Assembly: GCF_963678635.1 (NCBI RefSeq)
Contig: NC_087064.1
Location: 19,890,509 to 19,950,508 of the forward strand
Reading direction: 5' to 3'
Source of the DNA: Symsagittifera roscoffensis
Lineage: Eukaryota; Xenacoelomorpha; Acoela; Convolutidae
Length of the DNA stretch: 60,000 nt
A model generated the notes under the pieces. That model was not told where the DNA came from. It worked only from the letters and a program-made list of their open reading frames with translations, and did not search any database. Of the stretch, positions 8,401-18,213 are shown in pieces. Positions within the stretch are counted from its first letter, which is position 1, and each line of letters begins with the position of its first letter. The position numbers and the translations under genes were made by a program.

Positions 8401-10654
8401 TTATTGCTATTTTCCTTAATTGTGGTGTTAAGGTCATCATTAAGATTTCTGTCATCTTTGTGTTTTTATAGTCATGTGTATTTAATGAATATGCTTTTCG
8501 AACTAGTGTTTCGATTCGTACTGCTATTTGCTTGATGGTTTCGTTTGGTAATCTGCGAATTTCATTACATAAAACTCTTTGTTGTTGTTTGTTTCTTTCG
8601 GAGTCAAACATTTTTGAAAATTCCTGTGTAAACCTTTTCCAGTTTGATTTTATTTCTAGAGGTAGTACTGAAAACCATTTTTGGGCTGCGCCATCTAAGG
8701 TTGTTTGTATTAACGCTGTGCGTCGATGTATCCAGTTTTGATGTAGTGGCGTATTAATTGGTTCAGGTCCAATATTTAAAATCAGGTTTGCTGTTACTGC
8801 ATTTAAATAATCTTCTACAGAGTATTCAGGGTCTGTTCCTGTGAAAACCATTAAAGGTTTGTTTGATGTTATTGATGATCCACCCATAAGGTATGGATTC
8901 ATTGTCATTTGTAATGATTCTGCTGCATTTGGCATTTGAGAAAAATTCGAAAGTTGGTTTCTTGTTATTTCATGTTGTTGGAGATAATATGGGAGTGGTA
9001 TTTCATTTTGCATTTGTGATGCTTGATACGAGTGTGCAGTCATTGGATTTTGTTGTTGAATTGGTTGAAAAGATTGTGTATTAATTAGATTTTGTTGTTG
9101 AATTGGTTGTTGATGTTGTGCATCTATTGGTTGTGGAGAAAAATTTCTATGATTTGTACGTGTTCTCTGTATTCCTTGTCTACGATATTCTTGAGTATTT
9201 GGTGCAAATATATCTGGTTGTAAGAAATCATCATCTGAGGATAAATAATCCATTTGATAAGATGTCTGTTTTTTATTTTTATTTTGTTGAAAAAATGGGT
9301 AATTTTCACTGTGATCCTGTGGAGGATTTGTTTGGAAATTTATTGAATTAGGTTGGGTCATTGGGTTATCCCAATTTCGAGATCTTGTATATTGGTTAAA
9401 ATTTCTTTGTGGTTGGTTATATGTTTTTGATGGATGTGTATAATTATAATTATGGTCTGTAAAGTTGTTTCTAGTGAATGTTTTGCGTGTTTTTGATGGT
9501 ATTGTCATGGGTCTGTATGTTTGGTAATCCATATGTGAATATTTAGGGGCAACCGAAGGTTTAACGGTTGATTGTAAGGTTACCTGTGTTTGTGAAGGAT
9601 TTGTATTTCTTGGTGTTGTTAAATTTGGGCGTATTGGTGAAATACTTTGTTGTGTAGTTGTTGTGTGTACAATTTCTTCATTTATGAAGTGTGATGGTGT
9701 CTGGATATCTTGTTGAGTAAGATTCCTAGTTCCATTGAGGTTTTCATTGTGTATAACTGTAGAGTTTAAACTATTATTTTGTGTATCGGGCAAAAATGTA
9801 TTATAGTTTAATGGTGTTGCATCAATGGTTAATGGTATTACTTTTACATAATCTCTTATGTAAGATATCGTACTTATTGCTTGACTTGAGATTGATTGTG
9901 GGAAGCTTATAAATGCGGGATGAGACCATTCGGGGTCCCAAACATAATCTGATTGTTCTGTGATAGCGGTATCATCGTTCGAGTTTTGGGGTCTAAAATT
10001 TTTTTTTGCTTGTGCAATTAAATCAATATTGTGTGTGAAATAATCTATTATGAACCATGCCAAAATTTTTTGTAGATCGTGTTTTGTATGTTGTGAAACG
10101 TCGTCTTTCGTGAAGTTTTCTTTAATGATGTTTAAATAACTAGAGAGTAGTGTGATTTCATGTCGTACTCTTAAATGTTTAGATGTTTCTGTCGGTGAGA
10201 CATTTGTTATTGGGATTTCGTTTTCTAATATCGAAATATAACTATATATTATTGCGAAAACTTCATTGGTGAATATTGAGTTTGCTCTTTGTGAGTTATG
10301 ATATTGGATGCTTTTTATATATTCTGAAAAAACTTTTGAAAATTCTAAATCAAGATCGTCTGTTTGAATTGTATATTTTCTATTATTATGGTTTGGTGAG
10401 GTGAATTCTATGGAGTAGATTCCATACTGTTGTGTTATGTTGCATATATCTTTTAAGTAGTGGTCTATGATTTGTCTTTTGATTTTTATATCGGGGAACT
10501 CTGTTTTACATGGACTAATTCCGGGTTCAAATAAATTTACGAGTAAATTTTGACAAAATATGTGTTGTCCTCTATCAGTATCTGCGTCTACTATAAAAGG
10601 AAAGATTTCATCATCATCTGGACTTTCTTCACCTGGAGTGTGCGTTGAGCTCAT
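2432..10654 (-). CDS. Gag-protease-RT-RNase H-integrase polyprotein (Ty3/gypsy-like), intact
   Basis: A single 2740-codon frame with no stop encodes all replication functions. Order by residue: disordered N-terminus; Gag capsid-like helical region (~600-780); one CCHC zinc knuckle, CNYCRRYGHSISEC (~842-855); an Asn/Arg/Ser/Tyr-rich low-complexity region (~900-1070); aspartic protease with DSGA (~1229); reverse transcriptase (~1560-1800) with the catalytic YLDD at 1737-1740; RNase H (~1880-2005) with CDAS and TDHK motifs; integrase with an HHCC finger (~2249-2286) and catalytic D2321, D2381 and E2417 (D-35-E); basic C-terminus. All catalytic residues I looked for are present, so the copy appears young and potentially functional. 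Most Ty3 elements split gag and pol or are much shorter (about 1500-1900 codons in total); here both are fused and the Gag part is unusually long. A small ORF overlaps its start, and membrane and env-like ORFs follow. Confidence 0.95.
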   Translation of the reverse strand: MSSTHTPGEESPDDDEIFPFIVDADTDRGQHIFCQNLLVNLFEPGISPCKTEFPDIKIKRQIIDHYLKDICNITQQYGIYSIEFTSPNHNNRKYTIQTDDLDLEFSKVFSEYIKSIQYHNSQRANSIFTNEVFAIIYSYISILENEIPITNVSPTETSKHLRVRHEITLLSSYLNIIKENFTKDDVSQHTKHDLQKILAWFIIDYFTHNIDLIAQAKKNFRPQNSNDDTAITEQSDYVWDPEWSHPAFISFPQSISSQAISTISYIRDYVKVIPLTIDATPLNYNTFLPDTQNNSLNSTVIHNENLNGTRNLTQQDIQTPSHFINEEIVHTTTTQQSISPIRPNLTTPRNTNPSQTQVTLQSTVKPSVAPKYSHMDYQTYRPMTIPSKTRKTFTRNNFTDHNYNYTHPSKTYNQPQRNFNQYTRSRNWDNPMTQPNSINFQTNPPQDHSENYPFFQQNKNKKQTSYQMDYLSSDDDFLQPDIFAPNTQEYRRQGIQRTRTNHRNFSPQPIDAQHQQPIQQQNLINTQSFQPIQQQNPMTAHSYQASQMQNEIPLPYYLQQHEITRNQLSNFSQMPNAAESLQMTMNPYLMGGSSITSNKPLMVFTGTDPEYSVEDYLNAVTANLILNIGPEPINTPLHQNWIHRRTALIQTTLDGAAQKWFSVLPLEIKSNWKRFTQEFSKMFDSERNKQQQRVLCNEIRRLPNETIKQIAVRIETLVRKAYSLNTHDYKNTKMTEILMMTLTPQLRKIAIKKRASHPSSIREPDLDFRKLVDKLEQAEITMKLEETENLKLQYVNRIETTPTNINNIQESETDLVEKITEILNIYEKNPNFKGKPSFKKWCNYCRRYGHSISECRQKQQDNQNKPQKYKEPNKSFYQYMKKDQNLPNKTVHSNNSSGKPLPNNTNYTRNQSPYNSSYRGRSPERRNTNNSSQNHYNRPNSRNNYSRSNSNTQRFVSRSNSQSRNNYYPNNQSRNSSYNRNRNYSYNRNRSYSNNRNQNYPNSQSRNNSYNRSNYNRPNNNYQNRSRNNSQNRHSSYNNRYRNYSQSPHRNNNNYNNSNNRHRSSTPKHQRQINQVQSNPETTSDPPGIDDTVTDTLKLNQINCTSSDSESDTENTLSINMIKVENDYESVIYEQPFSSHIYENQSEFLQNYYTTPINSTPTTQETNEINTTDQTNKNTKTKCLNTNHIYQNIQKEQPKEKIWTIPFLLESPRNKEFQPPDLEIDFLIDSGAESNIINIPTWNEIKTLHPKLTPLETSSKLATAQGSTLINYGKIQLFLLPTRTMEQSKILNKPFKQIFHITDIKYNIIGIPFISKYIPTINILNSKILIKDKYTKTKETSLTFFQRLNQQPPFFSKFYPIFNQQRKHLKPLSGNIYNFSIKQVHQYDKEQNKQKFYMSEFEFKPIHKFFKITISSIKYLKNSNSDIISLHVYNNTPYQVTLPLGLLGYCETNATISPIHEKAYRVNNILQLLDICQSTILNEELSINNIISNENRNTDYFTKTPYFKPTFNINNYTENQQKFLTMFNFQHSQITQDEFDKLAKQLIKYSSVYATSKFDVGKISSSLHLPLKPDAVFKKQRASKVPIHLHDKVNRLLDILEQYNIISPVNKEEQPKGNTFINPVIILAKGESLKIVLDARYLNSLIDESKCNWPIEPIQVILTKINGKYFTTADMNSAYNQMPLDEQSRRLTQFVIGNQQYEFNRLFYGISIGPAAFSAFMSKIFRPLILKKNAITYLDDIFMQSQTKEEMFNVLEHYHKILQNENLKAAPDKSHFFLTRVKFLGHNIERKTITPLKSRIDAIQKLQPPTNKKKIQEFLGMLNFLSKYVYKMQLYLRPFYNILRQQNNFEWNIEHQTRFEEIKKLLTEQISNTIPDSNQPFYAMCDASNFGIGAALLQSHNGTNKMNLISANSRLFTQAELRLSTLMRECTAIIYTLTEYEFLILGSKHPTVLFTDHKPIIFLFTQKSNPNHRVYRFQLILMKFPNLHIVWTAGKNLALPDTLSRNTPPELLTRKTTVEIPKNIKFYLAENETSPRLECKYAVKTDIEQSQINNLQHFPLYLDCQNNHYEVDLLGTSTFKPIPYSQWIKNNTQQKRTKQHLPKKDHFPLIEKEDLTDKINLSGPQTNDSKYTINQVFDLHDPLDTIPLSKLEIENIFLPPTEIITISTLKQYQNLDPVIRQLKSWHKYKTKPIKADSTILGNKTLLRYFCKFNNTTINENTDLLEYNLNESTVPCLPLSMILIAFKISHTQNIKGHSGSEKTYSNFIQNFYFPNAPIWIKVLCNDCIVCQLNKPYPNQKQIAQKQDFKGQSLYFNHRISFDTKGPISPSSEGNSYIMVIVDAFTHYVALNPVPHCNAYYAYTTLYEHWIAKFGLPEILVTDNGTEFINNEIITLCHLYNIKHKPRTSHAPWTNGLVEGMNRSLQEYLRCIINGNDTKYTEWSADVKLFPLAYNSQITTTLGMSPYEMVFNQKPRKPIMFTANSHKNAQGYCQPNKDSICYNLPLHTHDEDHFHHPQILKLASGTHTEWILNRDKKHNEIYQKITKKLLQRQNINEQINSRFTPASDLKIGTFVLIPNFNTQKGISKKLQPLRKGPYQIIAKPTDVTYKITDSNKKEIVQHRNNLLPYYPKEYALRELTQLYSFTGLKIIQNEPHLKNTEQNDNPTENQNTKPIATKNNTQNHKESPKQRKNRKMTEQIIPQEQIDKSENRKTTRLRNQPRKNYKIFIPQSKILKKVEFQK

Positions 10655-11096
10655 TTTTTCGTTCGATGACTGTTAATATGTAATTATTAATGTGTCGAAT
10701 TGGTTGATTCCAATTGTATAAATGTACTGGTTTGTGTTTGTACTGCTTTTTTATTCTTCTTTTTCCTCTTTGTGATGAATTTGAAGTTGTTTCTGAGTCA
10801 GAGAAATATAATTGATCGTGAATTGGGCAATTTTTATCTATTGATTCTTTTAGTTTGTAAAGTTCGTCTAAACTGTTGGTTTCTGATTCTGAAAATGCGT
10901 TTCGATTTTTTGAAAATCTTTTTCGTGTTATTTGTCTTTGTTTCGTTATTATTTTTCTTTTTAGTGTTTGTCGTTTTGTTCGAATGTATCCAACTGTTTG
11001 TGTATGAGGTGTGATTACAAGGTCGTATTTTTTGTTATCTATTTCACAATTGTGTAAAACGATTGTTTGTTTATTTCCTAGGTTTTTAAATGACAT
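10629..11096 (-). CDS. basic 155-aa ORF upstream of gag-pol
   Basis: ATG at 11096-11094; the frame ends 26 nt inside the gag-pol ORF, which lies in the +1 frame relative to it. The protein is rich in Lys, Arg and Asn, with a dense basic run around residues 38-65 (RTKRQTLKRK and following) and a second one near residue 115. Two acidic-serine patches (SESET, SDSET) could be casein-kinase-type sites, and a similar patch occurs in Gag. I know no Ty3/gypsy element with a conserved gene at this place, and I do not recognise the family. RNA binding or nuclear transport would fit the composition but is inference. It could be translated first, with gag-pol reached by leaky scanning, reinitiation or +1 frameshifting. 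Confidence 0.55.
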   Translation of the reverse strand: MSFKNLGNKQTIVLHNCEIDNKKYDLVITPHTQTVGYIRTKRQTLKRKIITKQRQITRKRFSKNRNAFSESETNSLDELYKLKESIDKNCPIHDQLYFSDSETTSNSSQRGKRRIKKQYKHKPVHLYNWNQPIRHINNYILTVIERKNELNAHSR

Positions 11097-11179
11097 AAGG
11101 TTTAGAATGACGGATGCAAAAGGTTGTTAAATGATTTCTATTTTCCTAAACTGTTAGTTCTTACGATTTTTTGGTTAGC

Positions 11180-11580
11180 TTAACCTGGGTCTGTTTGTTC
11201 AGGGTTGGAGAGAAAAGTATATCGATTCCGAAGAATGATTCTTTACTTTCTCGTGGCTAGTATAAGTTAAGGTGTTAACTTACTTAATCATACTTAGGGG
11301 TAGTGATTGTGTTCAAGGGTTGGAGAATAGTAAATCGATCCACAAGGTTCAGGTATAATTAGAACGCGAGTAGTTCGTTAGATACTATTTTAAACTTACT
11401 AAGTCTAAGATTTATCCTGGGTCTGGTAAGAGGGGGGGTCAAGTGAAGGATGAATAACCGAAGTTCTTCACTGTTTATCCTAATTTGAATGATTAGTTTT
11501 GTTTAAAAATTTCTATTAGTCTTAGGTCTTTAGAAAGGGTTGGGTAGTGAATCGACGTTTGAGGTCGTTAGACACTAATT
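11180..11580. repeat. degenerate direct repeats in the leader of the LTR element
   Basis: Three related blocks occur at about 11202-11227, 11314-11341 and 11534-11556. Each has GGGTTGG followed by a purine-rich stretch and ATCGA(T/C). Neighbouring words recur too: CTGGGTCTG at 11185 and 11418, and GTTAGA(T/C)ACTA in the second and third units. On the element's strand they lie upstream of the 155-aa ORF, where a leader, packaging signal or insulator-type binding array would be expected. Divergence between units is substantial. Confidence 0.5.
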
Positions 11581-11614
11581 AAGTGGGTGGGGGAGAACAA
11601 AGTTGTTCTGTTTC

Positions 11615-11698
11615 ATCCAAGGATAAGCCTTGATGATCAAATTTGAAATTTAATTAAGTAGAAAATGATTTAAGATCCAAGGATAAGCCTTGATGATC
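11615..11698. repeat. pair of identical 24-bp repeats, 60-bp period
   Basis: An identical 24-nt word starting ATCCAAGGATAAGCC begins at 11615 and again at 11675. Each contains AAGG and CCTT arms around ATAAG, so it can form a small hairpin. The DNA between is AT-rich and only loosely similar. It lies in the putative leader or LTR of the minus-strand element. Confidence 0.7.
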
Positions 11699-11699
11699 T

Positions 11700-12660
11700 G
11701 GTTTTAAAATTAAGTGAATTTAAGTTTTAATAAAATTTTAAATGTGTGTAAAGGAAAGATTTAGTGTTTTGATGATATTAGTGAGTTTATGATTGCAGTT
11801 ATGTTTTAGGTGATGGAGCTGGAACAACAGGATGATTTATGATTATTAACCATTTATTGTCATGCTACTAATTTTTATTTTTTATTTTTCAATAAATATT
11901 TTTCAAACATGTTTTGTATATTACTGCAGAATTTTAGGAAAACGATCTTAGATCTTTTTATCAATCGTTATTGTATATTAATAATTTTGTTTAGCGCCTG
12001 AAATGATTTTGAAGATTAACTTCAAGATTTTATGTTTGCAAATGAAAATCTAAATTCATTGCCAGTAGTATTCTAAATATAAAAGTTTGTTCTGGTTTTT
12101 GCCTAACTATCATATAGCTATATGGCAAGTTTCTACTTTGTCGTATGTCGTCTCTGGTTCGAGGTCTTCTTCCAATTCCGGGTAGTTCTGTTATGGTTCG
12201 GAATATTGGCTCTGATCTATTGAGTCGTAGAGACATTTCGATTAAATTATTGTCGTATAACATTTTGTAAATGTTTTTGTCTAATTTCTAATCTATTTTG
12301 TTTAATTCTAATCTATTAAGGTCTTGTTCGAGACTTATGGTCGCACCAGATGAGTTAGGACCGAGTTGGTTAACTCATAGAGTAATTTCGGATAGGGTAC
12401 ACCGTCTGCTCGTCACGCTATCTTATTTTCGGCCGGATAGATTCGTGCAACTTCTTAGTCTAATACCGATCCTAATCTTACTCTTATACTATCTAGTCTC
12501 AGGTTGTTTAACTAGTCTCTGCTAGGCTCAATAGATCTAGGGTATACTGGTTTATTGCGGTTGCTGAAGTGCTCGGGAGAGTCCAACTAATTTCTAAGTT
12601 AAATTCAAATCTCTCTGGTGCTGAAATTACAAGTAACTTCAGCACTTACAAATAAGTGGG
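11700..12660. other. probable rest of the leader / 5' LTR of the minus-strand element; boundaries unresolved
   Basis: There is no convincing gene here. The 5' LTR of the minus-strand element should lie in this stretch, but the partner LTR is outside the window, so ends cannot be defined. A small hairpin with 8-bp arms (GTGCTGAA at 12618-12625, TTCAGCAC at 12638-12645) is present. Short ORFs of 75-77 codons at 12030-12263 and 12298-12525 show no recognisable features. Confidence 0.3.
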
Positions 12661-15600
12661 TTGTTAGTTAGATGGATCATGATTGGTTAATATTAAATAC
12701 TTTACATTGGTAAAACATTTAATTTATCCAATCATAAAATGTAGTTTAGATCAGGTTCCAATCCTATTGAACTATCCCGCAATTATGTGAAAAACTTACT
12801 AAATTGACTGTGAGCAAGGTAAACTTCAATGCAACGGTTTTCTTTTGTACAAAAAGACGCACCAGCAAAAGTAGCTTCTTTTGTCAAAATTCCTCTCAAA
12901 TTGTGGATAAAAGGTACGGACTTGCATCAATGAAAGAAGTACCAAAATAATTTTACTAAAAAAAAAATCAAAACGAAGACTGCTCTGGATGTCAGCAAGG
13001 GGGATTATCGAACTAAGAGAGTTGAAGGTAAAGCCTGCTTGAATTGTTTCTTCTTAGGGTGTAGAGCAGATCGAAATCCGAGTACGCAAGAAATGCTGAA
13101 AAAGTCTGGTTTTGCAGAGCATCTTTGAATCAACAGGGTACGGATCGAAACGAGAAGAGTGCTACAATTTTTCATGATTTGTTATGTTATATTAAGAACT
13201 GTGATCGGCATTTCTCATACAGTCTTCTAGGCTGCTATTAAATCGCATTCAAACTTGCCGTTTTTTTAAAAAGAATTAGACGAAAAACAGTAGGTCGGCC
13301 TTCCTGGAGGGTAAAAATGAAGACGAAAAAAACAAGGTTAGAATCGCCTCAAAATGAATGAATTTGGACAAAGCATTAGAGAAAATTTGAAACCTCCGAA
13401 AGCATTTTAGAATGGTAATTAGTATCCAGAACTCTTTACAAGATAGTTCAAGGTAACAAGACCTGGGATTTCCAGCATGTACATAAAGATACAAAAAATA
13501 CCAAAACACTCAGGTAAACTTCGAAAGAACTTTTTCAAGTCTGTCAAATGCAATCACTAACTGCGAAATATCGCCATAGATAAGGGGTACGAAATTTTTT
13601 GACTATCAGAAAAAAAAAGCTTTTTTCCATTTCTCTATTTTTCGTTTGCGCATGAAAGAAATCGAAAATGGTGGACAAAAGTACATTTAGTGGATGTTAC
13701 TCCACCTGTGTCCATGTAAATTGTGTTTTGAAAATGTTACTTATTTATATAAAACACTAAATACATTTAACAATAGCCATTTTTGTCATTGATATCTTAG
13801 AATACTCCTCAACAACGAACTAACACGTAATTATTTCCGTTTTTAGAGACCTGAGCTTGCTCTTTTTTCAGATCAAACGGTTCACAGCTTTCAGTTGAAA
13901 ATACTTGGAGCAAAAAAAGGAACAGTTGCAGGAGAACGAAAGTTTATAGACAGGTAAAGGCTATGATTAGAAAAACGAATGAGGAAAAGTTATGACCATC
14001 GGCCTTCCCGATTATTTGAGGATATACGGGAAGTAGGGTTAATTGTCGTTTGGAAAAGGAGTAATCTTATTACAACAAGCAGAGACAGATCCACACCGTC
14101 CTTAGAGAGTAGCTCTAGCCGCAAATATTCAGCGAGGTTAAACTCAGGTAACTACGTGTTTTGTAAGCTCATCGAGTTTTTCGGAGAGACATTTTCTTAG
14201 GGGTACAAAGTGCAAAGCCACGGCATGAGCATTGCAGTCCAGAGACGCGTAGAGCGGATGCATTAGCTATGGAACTTTAGGTAAAGATGAACGACTAATG
14301 AGTAAAAGGTTTTGTTGGTGTTATTGGAATTTGGATAAAGACCAGCTTTTTTGAATCAAAAGATTTACAGTTTTTTTAATCAAAACTCTTGAGATCCGAT
14401 TTACTGCAGGCAATTGAGGATCGTAGTAAGGCATCACGTAACCTAGCTAAAGCAATGGAGGTAGAAAGAAGGGCTTTTCCTGAAAAATGGTGGCATCAGT
14501 AAATATCTATCTCAACTTTTAAGCAAGAGCATCAAAAGCTGATGAGCCGAAACAAGAACGAACTTATGAAAATTTGAAGAGAGAGAGGAACTACCATTAA
14601 AATTTCTAGCCTAACGTGAGTCAAAAACGTGGAAAAACGGACTTTGCCGCAGTTAGCGAATGGATGGTTATAGTTTGGACGAAAACATCCGGTACAAGAC
14701 AGTTTCAGTGAACATCGAAACAAGTTTAAAAGAACACACTGGGAAAAAATATGCGGGTTAAAGCAACTGGAAATAATTATGCTTAAATTGTCAAACAGAT
14801 GGCAACCCTCTAACAAAGAAATCAAAAGGGTCAGAACGTATTTGAAAAAAAAACCTGTTGGATTTGCCGTGCGATGAGGTGTCGTTTTTGTGAGATCAAA
14901 AAGGAGGCATAAGAAAAGTTTGCGAAAAGACTTATTTAGGTCAGAAAAAAATAGTGAGCAAAAAGTCTGAAGAATCATAACGATCCAAAAAATAGAAACG
15001 AAATCGATACAAGCAAAAATTCAAGTGGTTAGTAAGTCGCAGTATACTATGTTATTATCCACGATGAGAGAATAGGGCATTCGGCAAAGCTGAAGGGATC
15101 AGCTAAATGACAAAAAAGTGATAGCTCGTATGACTATCTGAACAAAACTTTTGAAAAACATTTTAAAAAGAATTAGAAACGAACAGTCAAATGGCTAGAG
15201 ATGTTTTGAAGATAAGGGTATAGTTTCTTGATATAAAGAGCTGGTACACTTATGTTTCCCTCGAAATATTTTAAAATATCCATGAGTAGGTTGTATGAGC
15301 AAACCAATCATCTGGAACTGTCTTGCCAATATTGGCTGTGATTAGGATAAAATTTCATTCAATGGTTCGTCGTAAACACCAGAAATCAACCTTCCAGCAC
15401 GGGACGTTTTTTTGCCATAATTTTACTCAAATTGTGGCTCAAAAATTACCATTCTGCATTAATCAAACAAGTAAAAAAACTGAAATTGCTGAAGTCTGCT
15501 CTTGCTCTGCATATCAGAAAACTTTGACAATTTGAAAAGTGGATTGAGGGAGAAATCAACCTGCTTGAATTGGTTCCAATTAGTGTATGGCTTTTTTAAA

Positions 15601-17146
15601 AAAAAAACTTCTCCAAATGAGAGAGACACTAGACAAATCGACAAATACCATGAAACGCGTTTTGAACATGGCTGTGAAAAAAATTCCTCTTTTAAGTGCA
15701 AGGACTCTTATTTTGTACCGAAAAAAGGATGGTTAACAAAATTCAATTTTGAGCAATTTCAGATTACGGCGCGGGCGGACTCTAGTATCTGTCCATCTGA
15801 TTCAGCGGGCAGTTCTATAAAGGCACCGTGTCAATTCAATGAAGGCACAGAGGGTAACCTTAACGGGCAAGGATCAACTGTGCGGCAGCTAGTGAATCGA
15901 AAGGCGCACCCTTAACAGGAAAGCCGTAAAAACCGTTAAGTGCTCGAATATAGTTTGTGATCTTTCCTACATTTTGGTTTCTACCAACAAATCTGTACAC
16001 AATTGTCTAGTGAAAGAACAAAAAATGTAAAAAACAAAAAAAAACCGGCTTGTCATGAAATTGGCTTCCATCAGCGAAAAAACAAAATTACTTCTAAAGT
16101 TATGTAGAAAAAACTCTGATTTCCAAAAGTCCAGCTTCCAACAGTTTTTTTTATGTCCAGGTCTTGTAAGAAATTGATGATTGTGTTGTTTACAACAGGT
16201 CTTTTTGACTTTCTGGTTCAGACATTTCCTCCGAATTGGCTTCAAACGGCGCTTTCATGATTTTATTAAAACTGTGTAAAAACAAATCAATAGAGAAAAA
16301 GATTGATATCAAAATCAAATTGGGAATACGTGCAAGGCATTAGAAAAATCGTTATGGTTTATCACAATGGTAAGAATAGAATAGTAGCAACCACTAACTA
16401 AAAAGCTCGAGCAGTTCTAGTTTCAAACCGATTATCCACGAAGATTTTTCTGTGAAAGAATATAATTCAAAACATGCTGCCGATGACTCTCAAAATTGTA
16501 GCCGCCCTTCTTATACTCATTCGATACTCGAATAAAATAATGCAGAGAAGAGAGGCGGCGGAAAAAGTCATTTTGTAGTCACCACACTGTCTCGGAGCAA
16601 TCAATCCTAGTCCTGGCCCAAACTGAGGTCCGCGCGTGTTGCACCTCTTTTTTTCGTTTTTAAGCGAGTACTTAACCGGCCCGCTCTCGCAAAGGCTGTT
16701 CGCCTTACGTTTTTGGCCAACAACTGTTCAAAATTTAATTAGAATTGTTTGCCAAATGATATGATGAAGATAAGCCAGTTCTTCAGCGTTCTGTATCCAA
16801 AATAGACCGGATACGTGCCTGTGGGATTTCATCGAAACTACTCGAATAGTGGGGAAAACGCATGACTGGATTCATCAGTTTTTTTGTACAGTTTGGACGA
16901 ATTCAAGTAAATTTGACAAAACGACTGTTTATTATTTTTCATGAAACCACTTGCTTACTTTTGTGACAATTTGACAGGCAACTAGGAAACAATAGATATC
17001 TTACCCGGACTCCCAAGTTTAGTCGCTGTACGAGCTGTCTCATATAGTCGCACTGGAGTTTCACGGATTTTAATTGGATAAACTGAATATTCAATCTCAG
17101 TCTCTCTATTAGAAAAAAAAATTGGTTACATGGTCCGCATGAGGTC
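12661..17146. other. 4.5 kb without recognisable genes
   Basis: Both strands are broken into short frames with no domain I recognise. Several runs of A and T and many lesions suggest old decayed sequence. Local words around 12880-12920 and 15420-15465 (for example CTCAAATTGTGG followed by a Cys/His-poor AT-rich stretch) look weakly alike and may be diverged copies of one repeat. The longest frames, 148 codons at 14532-14978 (minus) and 137 codons at 15502-15915 (plus), have no convincing protein-like pattern. Confidence 0.4.
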
Positions 17147-18213
17147 ATGTTGAACATAGATGGAATAAACATCTTTACAAAGACAATGATAACATGTGAC
17201 GAAGATCTGGCCGGGCAAATCTATGTTGGCAGAGAAGAACTAAAAGTGAGATCCATTGGGCACTGTGCTATGCTGGAAGAAGGTGCCATGCATCTGGGAA
17301 CGGAAGCGGACGTATCTGCACATGTTTTGGACATAAGCGGGAAGATTACGTAACTGTGTGGGTTGTTGGACACAGGAGACGTCTTGAGTGTAATGGAATG
17401 AGTGTAGAGAGAAAAATGGGATTCGACAAAGACGACTTGATTGACTTAAGAAAAAAACTGTCAGCAGCAAACAAGGGGGCGCTTCGGGTTCTAGACAGGA
17501 CACCAATAAAAGCCCTAAATCTGGGGGAACGCAATTAGTGGATGAGCTTTCTGGTGGTGGAGAATCTAGATGATTCATTTTAGGCAGAGGTTTCATCAGG
17601 AATTTTGATGTAACAATTGATCTTAACAATGCGATGTTCCGGAATAAAAAAAAGGAAGTACGTAATTAAACCGGTATATTTGATAATGCCGAATGAAATT
17701 AAGGCTCCAGTTTTCTTGAGTAGGAGGGTAAGGCTGACAGCGAACGAGGCGGCACTAGTGAGATTTGGATGAAAAATTATAATTAACTAAGTGACAATAA
17801 ACAAGTATGTATAGTACCGAACCCAAAAAGTGAAAGTGCTGCTATTTTAGGAAGATCCTTTTCGATAACCAAGAGTGGCCTCTGCGTCAGTGTCTTGTTC
17901 AATACTCTTGATATAAAAATCTCAATGTTCAATAATCTCAATCCAGAGGGGGAGGAAGCTGGGGTACGCACTGCCCGTGAAAACTAGGAATGAAATGACT
18001 GAAAATGTGAAAGAAAATGAAGTTCATGGTTGCCCAAATCATAAGGATAAGATTTGTATCTTGAGAAGATTGAAGAAAATAAAATTATCATCAGGTCTTC
18101 TGAAGTCGCTTAAGTCAGAGACGGACGATGGACTTTCGAGCTATTCGAATTTTCTAGAAAGACCCACACTAGAGGAATTGGAAATGGATAAACCAGTTTT
18201 ACCAGAAATTTAA
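17147..18213 (+). pseudogene. decayed Ty3/gypsy-like protease region
   Basis: The frame opening at 17147 encodes a beta-rich segment typical of the region before and within the retropepsin. After a stop at 17353 a neighbouring frame carries LLDTGDVLSV, the aspartic protease active-site motif (DTG at about 17369-17377). Coding-like pieces continue in shifting frames at 17356-17538 and 17977-18213, the last being a charged linker leading to RT. At least two frameshifts and several stops separate them, so no product is possible. GC content is clearly higher than in the flanks, marking the start of the second, plus-strand LTR family. Confidence 0.7.

Noticed and set aside
2497-11014. Many plus-strand frames of 60-140 codons opposite gag-pol, orfA and the env region
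   Set aside because: They are antisense shadows of the intact minus-strand coding sequence, with Phe/Val/Leu-rich composition and no domains.
12880-15470. Weak similarity between ~12.88 kb and ~15.42 kb
   Set aside because: Only short words match and I could not extend an alignment; recorded as a possible diverged repeat, not as a feature.
16600-16622. Plus-strand reading INPSPGP resembling a 2A peptide remnant
   Set aside because: The conserved D(V/I)ExNPGP core is not met, stops lie on both sides, and no RT sequence follows nearby.
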